Assembly: GCA_963729695.1 (NCBI GenBank)
Contig: CAVSOT010000010.1
Location: 47,339-111,338, forward strand
Length of the DNA: 64,000 bases
Direction of reading: 5' to 3'
Source of the DNA: PALSA-693 sp963729695
GTDB taxonomy: Bacteria; Actinomycetota; Acidimicrobiia; Acidimicrobiales; Palsa-688
Position numbers and translations under genes: made by a program. The notes under the pieces are model-generated. The model searched no databases. It was not told where the DNA came from and saw only the letters and a program-made list of their open reading frames with translations. Shown here piece by piece: positions 27,476 through 36,826 of the stretch (position 1 is its first letter; each line of letters opens with the position of its first letter).

Positions 27476-27534
27476 TTGACAAACCGTGACAGACCCCCGA
27501 TAACGTCGAAACGACATGAGTCGACATCGATGTC
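27476..27534 (+). promoter_or_regulatory. Promoter-like element and 12-bp motif
   Basis: TTGACA (27476-27481) and TAACGT (27501-27506) are 19 bp apart, a slightly long spacer. GACATCGATGTC (27523-27534, exact and perfectly palindromic) would lie about 10 bases after the start point. The downstream target may be the lipoprotein gene at 27898. Confidence 0.4.
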
Positions 27535-27799
27535 GCCTCAGCAGTTTGTCGATGGTGTGGGCCGAGGTACATGCCGAACACTCCTGCTGCCACGATCGCT
27601 CAGACTGAAGAGGTGGCCGGAGTGGTCTGTTCCCCTGGTTGGCCGCGATTCCCCAGGCGTTGAACGGGGAAGTCGATCGCAGTCGACGGGGTCGTCACGT
27701 CAGAGCCGAGGCCAGGATTGGCGGTCCTACATTGGTCTGACCGACGAGGTCTTCTTGCCCGGGCCCAGCGTCCGGCGACTCCGACCGAGGACGATTGAC

Positions 27800-27828
27800 C
27801 TGACATCGAAATCAACATGTGCAACACT
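27800..27828 (+). promoter_or_regulatory. Motif promoter of the 27898 lipoprotein gene
   Basis: GACATCGAAATC (27802-27813, one change). CTGACA (27800-27805), 17 bp, AACACT (27823-27828): the same spacing as the other motif promoters. The ATG is 70 bases further on. Confidence 0.45.
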
Positions 27829-27897
27829 GCTGTAGCGGTTCGCTAGCCATTGGCGGCGGGGTGCTTGTGTGGATTCGACTAGGGGAAGGATGACAGG

Positions 27898-29160
27898 ATG
27901 GCCGGTAGGGGGGGAGCGGTGGTGCGTCTGGCGTGCGCTGGGGCGGTGATTTTGGCAGCGGGTGCGTGTTCGTCGAGCAGTAAGAGCTCAGGAAGCAGCT
28001 CGTCGACGACGCCGGTGAGCCAGTCGACGGGGAAGTCCTCGACGGCGCAGGCTTCGGGAGTGCCGATAAAGGTTGGCATGATCTGCTCATGTACCGGTGC
28101 TCTTTCATCGTCGGGGGCCCTTGCGCCGGACGTCTATCGGGCCTGGGTGAACACGGTGAATGCGTCCGGGGGTATCAACGGTCACCCGGTTCAGGTGGTA
28201 TTTGAGGATGATGCCAGTAATCCGGCCAATTCGACACAAGATGTCCACACCCTGATCGGCTCGGACCATGTGGTGGCGCTTGTCGACCTGAGTAATCTCG
28301 ACGAGGCTTGGGCCGGCTATGTGAAGTCGGCCAATGTGCCGGTCGTGGGCTCGGGTACTTCCACGACCCCGATGTACACGAACTCGGACTTTTACCCGGA
28401 GGGTCAGACCGAGGATGCCCTTTTCCCTTCGATCATCGATGCGGCCAAGGCGGGCGGAGCGAAGAATCTCGGCCTTCTTTACTGTGCGGAAGCTGTTCAG
28501 TGCCAGGAGGGCATAGCGCCCCTCAAACAGGTCGGACAGAAGCTCGGTCTCCCTGTCAGCTATGCCGGGGAGATCGCTGCTACGGCGCCGAACTACACGG
28601 CGCAGTGTGTGGCGGCTCAGCAGGCCAAGATCACCGCGCTGTTCGTAGCCGACGTGCCGGTTGTCGCCAACAGGGTGGCTACGAATTGTAATCAGCAGTC
28701 TTATCACCCGCTGTATGTGCTCGACGGTGAGAGCCTGCAGCCGGGAGAGGCGACGACGGTTGGCATCAAGGACAACTTGGTGGCTCCGGTGCCCAACCTG
28801 CCCTATTTTGCGAACACACCGGCGGTACAGGCGATGAATGCTGCTCTCGATAAGTACTATCCGGGACTGCGAACTAACGCGACCGTGTGGACCGAGGTCG
28901 AGAGTGAGGCGTGGCCCTCGGGCATCCTTCTGGCGGACGCAGTTAAAGCCGGAGGTCTCGGCCCCAGTGACACTCCGAGTTCAGCTGAGATAGTGAAAGG
29001 TCTAGAGTCTCTCAGGGGTGACACGCTCGACGGGTGGGCCTCTCCGCTAACCTTTGCGCCCGGCCAGCCGCATCCTGACGACTGCTGGTTTACCTCGGAC
29101 TTGAAAAACGGCCAGTTCGGTATGCCGAATGGCGTAGCCACTAGTTGCGTAGGCAGCTGA
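27898..29160 (+). CDS. ABC transporter solute-binding lipoprotein, branched-chain type (group B)
   Basis: 420 residues: signal with lipobox ending at Cys24 (ILAAGAC), Ser-rich linker, then a LivK-like fold starting IKVGMICSCTGALSSSG. Very similar along its length to 39984-41249 (TPMYTNSDFYPEGQTEDALF in both), so the two are recent paralogues forming group B. The ATG follows GGGGAAGGATGACAG. A strong stem-loop terminator follows the stop, so it is probably monocistronic. Four extra Cys pairs conserved between the paralogues suggest disulphides outside the membrane. Confidence 0.9.
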   Translation: MAGRGGAVVRLACAGAVILAAGACSSSSKSSGSSSSTTPVSQSTGKSSTAQASGVPIKVGMICSCTGALSSSGALAPDVYRAWVNTVNASGGINGHPVQVVFEDDASNPANSTQDVHTLIGSDHVVALVDLSNLDEAWAGYVKSANVPVVGSGTSTTPMYTNSDFYPEGQTEDALFPSIIDAAKAGGAKNLGLLYCAEAVQCQEGIAPLKQVGQKLGLPVSYAGEIAATAPNYTAQCVAAQQAKITALFVADVPVVANRVATNCNQQSYHPLYVLDGESLQPGEATTVGIKDNLVAPVPNLPYFANTPAVQAMNAALDKYYPGLRTNATVWTEVESEAWPSGILLADAVKAGGLGPSDTPSSAEIVKGLESLRGDTLDGWASPLTFAPGQPHPDDCWFTSDLKNGQFGMPNGVATSCVGS

Positions 29161-29177
29161 GCTGACGCCCAGGATGA

Positions 29178-29209
29178 CATCGGAGGCCCATTTATTCGGG
29201 TCTCCGATG
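29178..29209 (+). terminator. Stem-loop terminator after the 27898 lipoprotein gene
   Basis: CATCGGAG (29178-29185) pairs perfectly with CTCCGATG (29202-29209), and the inner CCC/GGG extends the stem around an AT-rich loop. A short T-run (cccttttgg) follows about 20 bases later. Confidence 0.7.
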
Positions 29210-29288
29210 CTGTCTCGGGAGCCCTTTTGGTCGGCTTGTCCTCGGCCCGTCGTCACCAGGCGGTCATCGTTGGTTGGCGGTGCCTTCG

Positions 29289-30176
29289 ATGGCTAGCGGC
29301 ACCAGGAAGTCCGCGGAGCTCGACGGAAGGGTCGCGATCGTTACCGGCGCCGCGAGAGGACAGGGGCGGGCGATCGTGGAGCGGTTCGTGGCGGCTGGTG
29401 CATTTGTAGTTGCCGGCGATGTCCTGAGATGAAGTTGAGTCCTCGCGCGTCGCGGTATCCGGGGAGAGTTCACGCTGCGAGATTATGACGTGACTGACTC
29501 GTCGGCGTGAAGGGACGATGTACTCCGGTCGGCTCTCTCCCTGTTCGGGCCGGTTGAGATACTTGTGAACAATGCGGGCGTACTGCGCCGAATGGACATC
29601 GAGGACGAAAGCCGGGAGGCCTTCGAACAGGTTCATCAGGTCAACTGCGTCGGACCTTTCATCGGGATGCAGGCGGTGGTCCCCCACATGCGGGCAGTTG
29701 GACGGGGCGTAATTGTGAACAATCTGTCGACTGCGGCGGCGACTGCCTTCTCAGGTCATGCCGCTTACACGGCTTCGAAGTGGGCGTTACGCGCGGTTCG
29801 ACCAAGGTGGCGGCTTTGGAGTTTGCTGGGCTGCACATTCGCGTGAACTCGATCATTCCAGGACCCATCCTGACTCCCATGGTCCTCACGCGAGGACGAT
29901 CCAGCTGCACTTGACCGTCTCGCAAGAACTCCGCTCGGCCGCGCCGGCCTACCTGCCGACATCGCAGAACTGACCCTGTTCCTTGTCTCGGATGGAGCGA
30001 GCTTCATTACAGGAGGCGAGTTCGTCGTGGATGGGGTGCAAGAGCCGCGGGAATCTACACCGCGGCGCCACCCACTGCAGCTGACGTGGAGACGGCACGT
30101 CCCCGGTGCGGCCGAACCCGCCGAGATGAGTGGTCGGACGGTCCAGACTCAGGTGTTCCTGTGTGTACTGAAGTAG
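29289..30176 (+). pseudogene. Disrupted short-chain dehydrogenase/reductase
   Basis: An SDR can be read only by switching frames. The N-terminus RVAIVTGAARGQGRAIVERF stops at DVLR. The middle carries a TGA where a Trp codon is likely, then FGPVEILVNNAGVLRR and AAYTASKWALR. After a shift comes KVAALEFAGLHIRVNSIIPG. After another shift comes AELTLFLVSDGASFITGG, then EFVVDG. At least three lesions are present, so it is a pseudogene rather than a single sequencing error. The stop shown is for the last frame. Confidence 0.85.
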
Positions 30177-30381
30177 ATAGCGGGGAGGTACACCGGGAGC
30201 GTAACGTGCCGCCCGAAATCGGGCCGGCCAGGCGCATCCACCCACGAGCATCAGAAAGAGGTGTGGCCGTAGGTAGGACCATAACCAGACCGGCGCCACG
30301 TCCTAGGCAGCGTAAGAGTTGCCATCGGAATATGGAATTGCCGTAGCCTGTCCCCAGTCGTTCAGCAGAAATCGTCCCCGG

Positions 30382-32019
30382 GTGAGCCCGACATCGGTAG
30401 GGGGAAGTCCGATCGAGGAAGCCTCGACAACACCGCAGCGCAAGAAGGCAAGATCCGGGTTGAGCAGCCTGAGACCGCCTCCGGCCAATCGAGTCAAGGG
30501 CTATGCCGAGTTAGGTTTGTGGGACGACCGCCAATTGCAGGACGGCGTGGAAGTGGCTGCCTCGAAGCGACCGGACCATGTTGCAGTAGTCGATCTCCAT
30601 GCCACTGTGACGTGGTCGGATCTCGTATCGCTCATCCACTCGGGAGTGCGGCGACTCGCCAATAACGGGATCGGTTCCGGGGATGCGGTGGCAATCGTAG
30701 CCGGCAACGTGGTCGAGGCCGTCGTTGCCTACCACAGCGTCCTGCGGATCGGAGCTGTTGCTGTATTACTCGATCGCCGCTGTGGGCCAGCAGACCTACA
30801 GGTTGCTCTTGAGGCGGTCCCCGTCTCATTGGTCATCCTCCCTCAAAGCGAATCCGCCCGTCTGGAGGGGCAGCTCGGCGATATGAGGGTCGTCAGCTTG
30901 GAGGAGTTCGTCGGCCGACCTGATGTGCTGCGTGGCGGTGAGTACTGGAGTGAGCCCGACCGGAACGTCCCCGCGGTGATTCTATTCACGTCTGGTACCA
31001 CGAGTCGCCCGAAGGGTGTCGTACATTCGATCAATACCATCACGAGCGGTGGCCGAAATATGGCAATCACCACCGGTGCAAACGAGACCTCCGTGATATA
31101 TCTGGTGAGTCCAGTGACGAGTATCACCGGCGTGATCCAGATGCATCTGGCTGCAGACTGCCACTCCACACTCGTACTGGATGATGCCTTCGACGCCGAG
31201 GAATCGCTGATCCGCATCAACCGACGCCAGGCGACCATCCTTGGCGGGGCGCCCGTGATTGTGGAGCGCCTCATCAACACGGTTGATCGTCGCGATGACA
31301 AGTCCATCGCTTTACGCACCTTGGCTGTTGGGGGCACGCTTCTCCCTCGTGCCTTTCTGGAGCGGATCATGGACCAGTACGGGATCGACGTCGCTCGCGT
31401 GTACGGCTCATCCGAGGCGCCAAACGCTACGGGACGACTGTCTAAGGACGACAGGCGGCGGGAACTGAGTGATGACGGGGCGCTCATGCCTGGCACCGAG
31501 GTACGGGTCGGCTCCTCCGTCCACCCTCAAGAGGGACTGCTGCGCGGCCCCGCAGTCTTCCTCGGCTACCTCGACGACTCACATAACGCGGAGTCGTTCG
31601 ACGGGGATTGGTACCGGTCCGGCGACCTTCTCGAGGTTGCAGATGGTCGGTTGACCGTGGTCGGACGATTGAAGGAGATCGCCAATCGCAACGGCCTCAA
31701 GATTTCGCTGAACGAGATTGACTCCGCCATGCTTGGTCAGCCAGATATCGAGGAGTGCGCGAGTTTTGCTGCACCAGACCCGATGACGGGCGAGCACCTT
31801 GCCGTTGCCGTTGTTCCCAAGGAGGGTGTTGGCATCACCCTGGATAAGGTTCTGACTCATCTACGCATGGCTGGAATCGCCACCCGCAAGTTGCCCGAAC
31901 AGCTCGTGATCTGGGACGAGCCTCTTCCACGAACGCCCTCAGGCAAAGTGATCAGAGCTCGTCTTCTTATGGACGCCCCATCGAGGCTGTCTTATTATGC
32001 AGATCGGCTGCGCTCCTAA
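30382..32019 (+). CDS. AMP-forming acyl-CoA ligase (ANL superfamily)
   Basis: About 545 residues from a GTG at 30382; the frame extends to a TTG at 30319, and neither start has a good ribosome site. The P-loop ILFTSGTTSRPKGVVH, the YRSGDLLEVADGRLTVVGR hinge and the C-terminal lysine motif (TPSGKVIRARL) are all present. It adenylates a carboxylic acid and forms its CoA thioester. Substrate unknown; it differs from the other three synthetases here. It stands alone and is followed by a MITE-like element and a convergent TetR gene. Confidence 0.85.
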   Translation: MSPTSVGGSPIEEASTTPQRKKARSGLSSLRPPPANRVKGYAELGLWDDRQLQDGVEVAASKRPDHVAVVDLHATVTWSDLVSLIHSGVRRLANNGIGSGDAVAIVAGNVVEAVVAYHSVLRIGAVAVLLDRRCGPADLQVALEAVPVSLVILPQSESARLEGQLGDMRVVSLEEFVGRPDVLRGGEYWSEPDRNVPAVILFTSGTTSRPKGVVHSINTITSGGRNMAITTGANETSVIYLVSPVTSITGVIQMHLAADCHSTLVLDDAFDAEESLIRINRRQATILGGAPVIVERLINTVDRRDDKSIALRTLAVGGTLLPRAFLERIMDQYGIDVARVYGSSEAPNATGRLSKDDRRRELSDDGALMPGTEVRVGSSVHPQEGLLRGPAVFLGYLDDSHNAESFDGDWYRSGDLLEVADGRLTVVGRLKEIANRNGLKISLNEIDSAMLGQPDIEECASFAAPDPMTGEHLAVAVVPKEGVGITLDKVLTHLRMAGIATRKLPEQLVIWDEPLPRTPSGKVIRARLLMDAPSRLSYYADRLRS

Positions 32020-32047
32020 TCATGTCCGCAGTATAAACAGGTAAGGC

Positions 32048-32143
32048 TTAGGGCCCGCCACGAAACAACTTGGAACAAGTCCTGTGCCACGACATGCATG
32101 TTTACAAGAGAATTGCGTCAAGTTGTTTCGTGGCGGGCCCTTA
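32048..32143. mobile_element. MITE-like element: 21-bp perfect terminal inverted repeats with TTA target duplication
   Basis: A 90-bp segment (32051-32140) begins GGGCCCGCCACG and ends with its exact reverse complement over 21 bp at each end. TTA occurs directly on both sides (32048-32050 and 32141-32143), as expected for a 3-bp TNA target duplication of IS5/IS1031-type elements. It encodes nothing. The right TTA supplies the stop codon of the TetR copy at 32141. The long stem could also act as a terminator for the converging genes. Confidence 0.65.
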
Positions 32144-32851
32144 CTCCGCTAACGCGGTGAGATCCGTTCCGTTTGCCGGTCGTCGATCGTGTCCCTTCTC
32201 CCCGCGGGTGTCGATTCCGAGGGCATTGGCCCACAGCAGGCTGAGCTGCTCGACGGCCTCGTCGAAGTCGTACTCGCGGTAACCCTGGGTGAGCCAAAGT
32301 TCTGCGAATCGTCCAATCATCGATCCGAGGGCGTCAGCTGCGATGGCGGGGTTTACCCGTTCGTCGGCCTCGCCTTGGTTCTGGAGCCGCTGGATCAGTC
32401 GCTCGGCTCGTTCTGCAAAGTGCCTTTGGCTGGCCATGCGCGCTGCGTTGACGTAGGAGTCGTAGCGAGAGACCTGCTCAATCACGCCCATTAGCCGCGC
32501 TTCGCTGCGGTACCGTTCCAAGTAGCGCCGATTTGCGTCATGGATGCGCTCATGGGCCGAGATGTCGGTCGGTCTCGGCTTGCCATCGTAATCGGGAGGA
32601 GCGCTCAGGCGGTTCTCTTGGGCTTCGGCAACCTCCCTGAATATCTGTTCCTTGGATTCGAAGTAATGGTAGAAAGCGCCGTAAGAGACCTTCGCTTTGG
32701 CCGCTATGTCCACGATACGGGCGTCGAGGAAGCCGTCTCGCTCGAAGACCTGCTTGGCTGCGTTCACCAACTTGCCTCTCGTCAGCTCCCCTCTGCGAGA
32801 CCGCGGCACAGCGGCGGGCTCGGGTAGCTGGTCGGTTCTGGCCTTCGGCAA
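32141..32851 (-). CDS. TetR-family transcriptional regulator, copy 1
   Basis: About 236 residues from a TTG start (PKARTDQLPEP) that follows GGAGAGG by eight bases; the frame extends to 33160 but outside the duplicated block. The N-terminal helix-turn-helix (residues about 44-66, IVDIAAKAKVSYGAFYHYF) is textbook TetR. The C-terminal ligand domain is diverged, as usual. Nearly identical to the copy at 59563-60261 except for the last about 20 residues, where a MITE-like insertion ends the gene. Ligand and targets are unknown. It is a candidate regulator of the island motif. A GTGACGTCAC palindrome upstream could be its own operator. Confidence 0.9.
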   Translation of the reverse strand: MPKARTDQLPEPAAVPRSRRGELTRGKLVNAAKQVFERDGFLDARIVDIAAKAKVSYGAFYHYFESKEQIFREVAEAQENRLSAPPDYDGKPRPTDISAHERIHDANRRYLERYRSEARLMGVIEQVSRYDSYVNAARMASQRHFAERAERLIQRLQNQGEADERVNPAIAADALGSMIGRFAELWLTQGYREYDFDEAVEQLSLLWANALGIDTRGEKGHDRRPANGTDLTALAE

Positions 32852-32918
32852 AGTGTCGTCCTCTCCACGTCGGTCGGCCAGTGACGTCACCCGGCCACCG
32901 AGCCTATACCCGATTATG
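32203..32918. repeat. 716-bp duplicated block carrying the TetR gene (copy 1)
   Basis: Matches 59613-60328 base for base at a constant offset of 27410. The only differences I see are one synonymous change in the gene (32339 T versus 59749 A) and two adjacent upstream changes (32904-32905). Same orientation in both places. Confidence 0.95.
32881..32890. promoter_or_regulatory. GTGACGTCAC palindrome upstream of TetR copy 1
   Basis: A perfect 10-bp palindrome about 30 bp before the TTG start, flanked by GGCC arms and conserved at 60291-60300 in copy 2. Its GACGTC core resembles a half of the island motif. Possible autoregulatory operator. Confidence 0.4.
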
Positions 32919-33826
32919 CCGCATGAGTGGGGCGGAGGTATCTCCCGTCTGCAGCGGGATCCCATTGTCGGGACTCGTTCACCACGCTGGCATTGTGAGG
33001 CTGGGCGGTCACGTCGGGCGACTCCTGGGCTGGAACATCGAGGTGCTTCGACGGTTGCCGTTCCGCTCCGAAGCTGGGAGCACGGCCACCAGATGACCCA
33101 ACCCCAACCGTCGGATAGCCCTCGACGCCACGCCAACGCTCGGTACCCCCCTGGTATCAATAAACAGCTGCCCCAACGGAACCGTGCGATGGTTTCGTCA
33201 GTCGACCAGGCCGTGCGACCCCGCTCCTGAATCTGGACTCAGGCTTGAGTCTTCGGCCCACGACAGTTCGGAGCAGCGATTCTGAGGCCGACATCGACAT
33301 CGATATTTGGAACGAGCTAGAATCGGCGCCGTGGCTCGACAAGCGGTCTCAGGCGCCGTCAATCGGCTACGGTGCCTCGTCTCCCCGCTGCGAAGCAGGA
33401 GCCGCAGAGGTACAAGCACGATGTGCGATGACGTGCAGTCGGTCCAGGGTCCGCCACGACCGGGGACTACGGATCAGCCAGCCGTCGACACCATGATCGG
33501 TTTCTCGCCGGACCTTTCACAGGTGTACTCCGGCATTCGACGATCCTTGAGGGACAGGGAGTGTCTAGAGGGGCTCGAGATGCCGGCGGACTACCTGTTC
33601 CGTCGTCTATCACAGACGCCGGCGCACCGGCCCGATCCAGTCGCGGTAACCCCCGATGAGGCCGGATCACCTTGGCATAAGCACCTGAGCGTTCAGAGGG
33701 GAGGGGCTAAACCGGGTCATATGGGACTGTTCCCGACCCCGGTGATGTCCATGCGACATGGCGCCGAGCCCTGGATGGAACTCGCCGCTACTCATGCAGA
33801 AGTGACCGAACAGTACGGGAGGCCCC
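32919..33826. other. About 900-bp region without a confident gene
   Basis: Upstream of TetR copy 1 and before the amidohydrolase. It contains a motif at 33290. A + frame from about 33420 (MCDDVQSVQGPPRPG ... GAEPWMELAATHAEVTEQYG) runs into the amidohydrolase gene out of frame. I do not recognise it and list it only as a possibility. Confidence 0.35.
33290..33323 (+). promoter_or_regulatory. Overlapping motif copies with -10 TAGAAT
   Basis: GACATCGACATC (33290-33301, exact) overlaps GACATCGATATT (33296-33307). TCGACA (33294-33299), 18 bp, TAGAAT (33318-33323) forms a plausible + promoter about 500 bp before the amidohydrolase. Confidence 0.45.
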
Positions 33827-35032
33827 GTGAAGGAGCATTACACCATAATCTCCGCCGACACGCACGCCGGCGGCAGTCACACGCAGTACCGAGAGTATCT
33901 AGAGGCCAAGTATCTGGAGGACTTCGACGCCTGGCGGTCGAAGTACCGAAACCCGTTTCGTGACCTAGGCGACGACCGGCGCCTTCGTAACTGGGACAAC
34001 GACATGCGCCGTGGTCAGCAGCTACGCGACGGAGTCGTCGGCGAAGTCATATTCCCCAACACCATCCCGCCGTTCTTTCCTAGCTTCGTCCTGGCCGCCC
34101 CCCCGCCTAAGGCTGCAGATTATGATCACCGTCTAGCGGGGATTCGTGCTCACAACCGGTGGTTGGCGGATTTCTGCGCCGACTTTCCCGCGCAGCGAGC
34201 CGGCATCGGACAGATCTTCCTGACGGATCTGGATGACGCCCTCGAGGATGCCAAGTGGATCGCAGAGCACGGGTTGCGAGGTGGGATATTGCTTCCCAAC
34301 AACCCGCCCGACGCGACGTGGGTCGAGCATCACCTGTACGACCCGCACTGGGAGCCGCTCTGGAGCTTCTGCGAGGAGGCGGACATCCCGGTCCACAGCC
34401 ATGGTGGTACGGGAGTCCCTGACTTCGGCAAGGTACCGGCGGCGGACCTGCTCTACATCGGCGAGTTCTGGTTCTATCAGACACGACCGTTCTTGCATCT
34501 CCTCCTATCAGGTGTGTTCGAACGGCACCCCAAACTCAGATTCGTGATGACAGAGCAGGGCGCGGCCTGGCTGCCGCCTCTGCTCGAACGCCTGGATCGC
34601 TCAATCGCCCGGATCCGGCAAACCGGTGCGACCGGTGAGTTGCGCTACGGGGAGGAGTCTATTCTCCCCCTGAGCGCGACGGACTACTTCCAGCGCAACT
34701 GCTGGGTCGGCGTGTCCCAGCCAAAAGCGCCCGACGTGGAGGCGGTTACTCGGCTCGGACTCGATCGGTTCATGTGGGGGTCGGACTACCCGCACGACGA
34801 AGGCACTGCGCCATTTACCCGGGAGCATCTCCGGCAGCTCTTCCATTCGTGGCCGGAGGTGAGCATGCGTCGCTTCCTGGGCCAGACAGCCGCAAAGACC
34901 TACAATTTCGACCTCGAAGCGCTTCAGCCACTTGCGGATCAGTACGGGCCCACGGTCGAGGAGATCCGGGAGCCTCTGGCGAAACTTCCCGAGAACCCCA
35001 ACGAGGCCCTACTCAGGGGACTCGTAGGCTGA
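33827..35032 (+). CDS. Amidohydrolase-2 family (PF04909-type) metal-dependent hydrolase/decarboxylase
   Basis: 401 residues. The N-terminal IISADTHAGG, internal DIPVHSHGG and C-terminal DRFMWGSDYPHDEGTAPF carry the metal ligands (His and Asp) of the ACMSD/amidohydrolase-2 family. These hydrolyse C-C, C-N or ester bonds or decarboxylate ring-cleavage products. GTG start five bases after GGGAGG. A second member lies at 38443-39645. A thiolase gene follows on the same strand after about 140 bp with its own promoter. Substrate unknown. Confidence 0.85.
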   Translation: MKEHYTIISADTHAGGSHTQYREYLEAKYLEDFDAWRSKYRNPFRDLGDDRRLRNWDNDMRRGQQLRDGVVGEVIFPNTIPPFFPSFVLAAPPPKAADYDHRLAGIRAHNRWLADFCADFPAQRAGIGQIFLTDLDDALEDAKWIAEHGLRGGILLPNNPPDATWVEHHLYDPHWEPLWSFCEEADIPVHSHGGTGVPDFGKVPAADLLYIGEFWFYQTRPFLHLLLSGVFERHPKLRFVMTEQGAAWLPPLLERLDRSIARIRQTGATGELRYGEESILPLSATDYFQRNCWVGVSQPKAPDVEAVTRLGLDRFMWGSDYPHDEGTAPFTREHLRQLFHSWPEVSMRRFLGQTAAKTYNFDLEALQPLADQYGPTVEEIREPLAKLPENPNEALLRGLVG

Positions 35033-35050
35033 CTTCCACCCCCGCGTAAG

Positions 35051-35079
35051 TTGACATCGATGTCTACCTATGCAATGCT
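35051..35079 (+). promoter_or_regulatory. Motif promoter of the 35170 thiolase
   Basis: TTGACA (35051-35056), 17 bp, AATGCT (35074-35079). The perfect palindrome GACATCGATGTC (35053-35064) covers most of the -35 and half the spacer, so a bound repressor would exclude RNA polymerase. Confidence 0.6.
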
Positions 35080-35169
35080 CTGGGTCAGAACCCAAGGTCG
35101 ACCGGCCCAAGCCTGCCTCTCGCATCGTCGGACGGACGAGCTTCGACCGGACCAGACAGGAGCCAGCGT

Positions 35170-36315
35170 TTGACTGGAGTTGCGATCGTCGGCGCAGGGA
35201 TACATCCCTTCGGCCGGCACAAGGACGTCACCGGACTCGAGATGGGCGCCATAGCGGCGCGCGCCGCCTTGGCTGACGCTGGCATGCGTTGGACTGATGT
35301 GCAGTACGCGATAGGGGGAAGTTACGAGGTCGATAACCCCGACGCGATGGTTTCATATCTGGGGCTAACCGGTATCGACTTCAACAATGTCTACAACGGC
35401 TGCGCGACCGCGGGGACGGCGATGTCTCTGGGGGTACAGGCCATCGAGAGCGGAAGATATGATCGGGTCCTGATCGTCGGACTCGACAAGCATCCAACCG
35501 GCGCCTTTACCGCCGATCCGACTGGGTATGCGTGCCCCGCTTGGTATGGGGAAATGGGCTATTTCCTGACCCCGAAGTTCTTCGCGATGAAGATCAATCG
35601 CTACATGCACGATCACGGGATAACCCGCGAGGCTCTCGGACTCGTCGCCGCTAAGAACTACGCCAACGGGTCCCTCAACCCCAACGCTTTCCGCCGAGAG
35701 CCCCTGACGGTGGAGCAGATCCTCGCTTCCCGAATGGTCAACTACCCGCTCACGCAGTACATGTTCTGCAGTCCCGACGAGGGTGCCGCCGCAGTCGTCT
35801 TGTGCCGGGGGGAAGACGCATCGCGGTTTTCTCCTTGTCCCGTGTGGGTCCGCTCCGTGGAGTTACGCACTCGGCGCTATGGTGCTTTCGAGGTCCACAG
35901 TCCGTCTGTGCCGGTCGATCGGGTGCCGGCACCGACGACCGATGCGGCGCGGGCTGCGTTCGAAGGTTCCGGGGTGGATCCTGGCGACGTCGACATTGCC
36001 CAACTCCAGGATACCGACGCCGGAGCGGAGATCATCCACATGGCCGAGGTCGGCCTATGCGCCGATGGCGATCAAGAGCGCCTCCTAGCCGCACATGAGA
36101 CCTCGATAGGAGGCAAGCTGCCGATAAATACCGATGGCGGCCTGATTGCCAATGGCGAGCCCATCGGCGCTTCGGGATTACGTCAGATCCATGAGCTCAC
36201 TTTGCAACTTCAGGGCAGAGCGGGATCCCGGCAGGTACCGCGACCTCCGAAAGTAGGCTTGGCCCATCTCTACGGTGCTCCGGGGACCTCGGCAGTGACG
36301 ATCGTGTCGACGTGA
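35170..36315 (+). CDS. Thiolase-like protein of the lipid-transfer/SCP-x type, nucleophile Cys present
   Basis: 381 residues with thiolase fold landmarks (AIVGAGIHPFGR, YNGCATAGTAM). Cys78 sits in the thiolase nucleophile position, unlike the homologue at 62710-63858. TTG start seven bases after AGGAG. It is followed by a DUF35 gene, the usual partner of these proteins, but that gene carries a frameshift. Such pairs act in thiolytic or retro-aldol removal of a side-chain unit from a CoA thioester. Confidence 0.85.
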   Translation: MTGVAIVGAGIHPFGRHKDVTGLEMGAIAARAALADAGMRWTDVQYAIGGSYEVDNPDAMVSYLGLTGIDFNNVYNGCATAGTAMSLGVQAIESGRYDRVLIVGLDKHPTGAFTADPTGYACPAWYGEMGYFLTPKFFAMKINRYMHDHGITREALGLVAAKNYANGSLNPNAFRREPLTVEQILASRMVNYPLTQYMFCSPDEGAAAVVLCRGEDASRFSPCPVWVRSVELRTRRYGAFEVHSPSVPVDRVPAPTTDAARAAFEGSGVDPGDVDIAQLQDTDAGAEIIHMAEVGLCADGDQERLLAAHETSIGGKLPINTDGGLIANGEPIGASGLRQIHELTLQLQGRAGSRQVPRPPKVGLAHLYGAPGTSAVTIVST

Positions 36316-36355
36316 AAGAGGCGCCCGAGACTTACACCGGTCGAGGAGTCTGAGC

Positions 36356-36794
36356 GTGCCACAACGCCCTATAAGCCCGGGGCTTTTCTCTTGGCCCATA
36401 CCTCCTCCGCCCTCTCGTCCGGTCTTGTTTGGTGCCCGTTGCGCTCTGTGCGGGGCCTCCACCTTTCCGTCTGCGCCGGGATGCCCGCGCTGCGGCGAGG
36501 ACCAGATGGAGATCCTGGAGTTGCCGCCGCGAGGCACCCTCTACACCTGGACGACTCAGGAGTTCCTTCCAAAACTGCCGTATCTGGGCCCGGAGACACC
36601 AAAAACGTTTGAGCCTTGGGCCGTCGGGATACGTGCAGCTCTCCGATCAGTTGCGCGTCGAGGGGCGGCTCTATGACGTCGATCTCAACGACTTGAAGTT
36701 CGGGATGGAACTGGAGGTCGTAGTGCGACTGTTCACTTTGACAGACGACGGCACGGAAGTGTTCACCTTCGGCTTCGCTCCGGTTGCCGCGTAG
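36356..36794 (+). pseudogene. DUF35/OB-fold zinc-ribbon protein, frameshifted
   Basis: Starts with a GTG after GAGGAG. The rubredoxin-like zinc ribbon (CALCGASTFPSAPGCPRCG) and the start of the OB fold are in one frame up to about 36629 (PKTFEPWAVG). The rest (GYVQLSDQLRVEGRLYDVDL to VFTFGFAPVAA) is in another. One extra base explains it. The intact product would be the small partner of the upstream thiolase. Either recently inactivated or an assembly indel. Confidence 0.8.
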
Positions 36795-36826
36795 CGTAAG
36801 TCCCATCACCCGGGCGCCAACCTCGT

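Larger units (their letters stand above)
27426..27897. other. Intergenic region between divergent acyl-CoA dehydrogenase and lipoprotein genes
   Basis: About 470 bp, no convincing gene; an open frame at 27476-27835 is Arg/Ser-rich and unrecognised. It holds an exact motif copy (27523) and a near copy (27802). Confidence 0.4.

Noticed and set aside
33307..33963. 218-codon + frame before the amidohydrolase
   Set aside because: Its end overlaps the amidohydrolase by over 130 bases in another frame, and no family is recognised; only noted in the gap entry.
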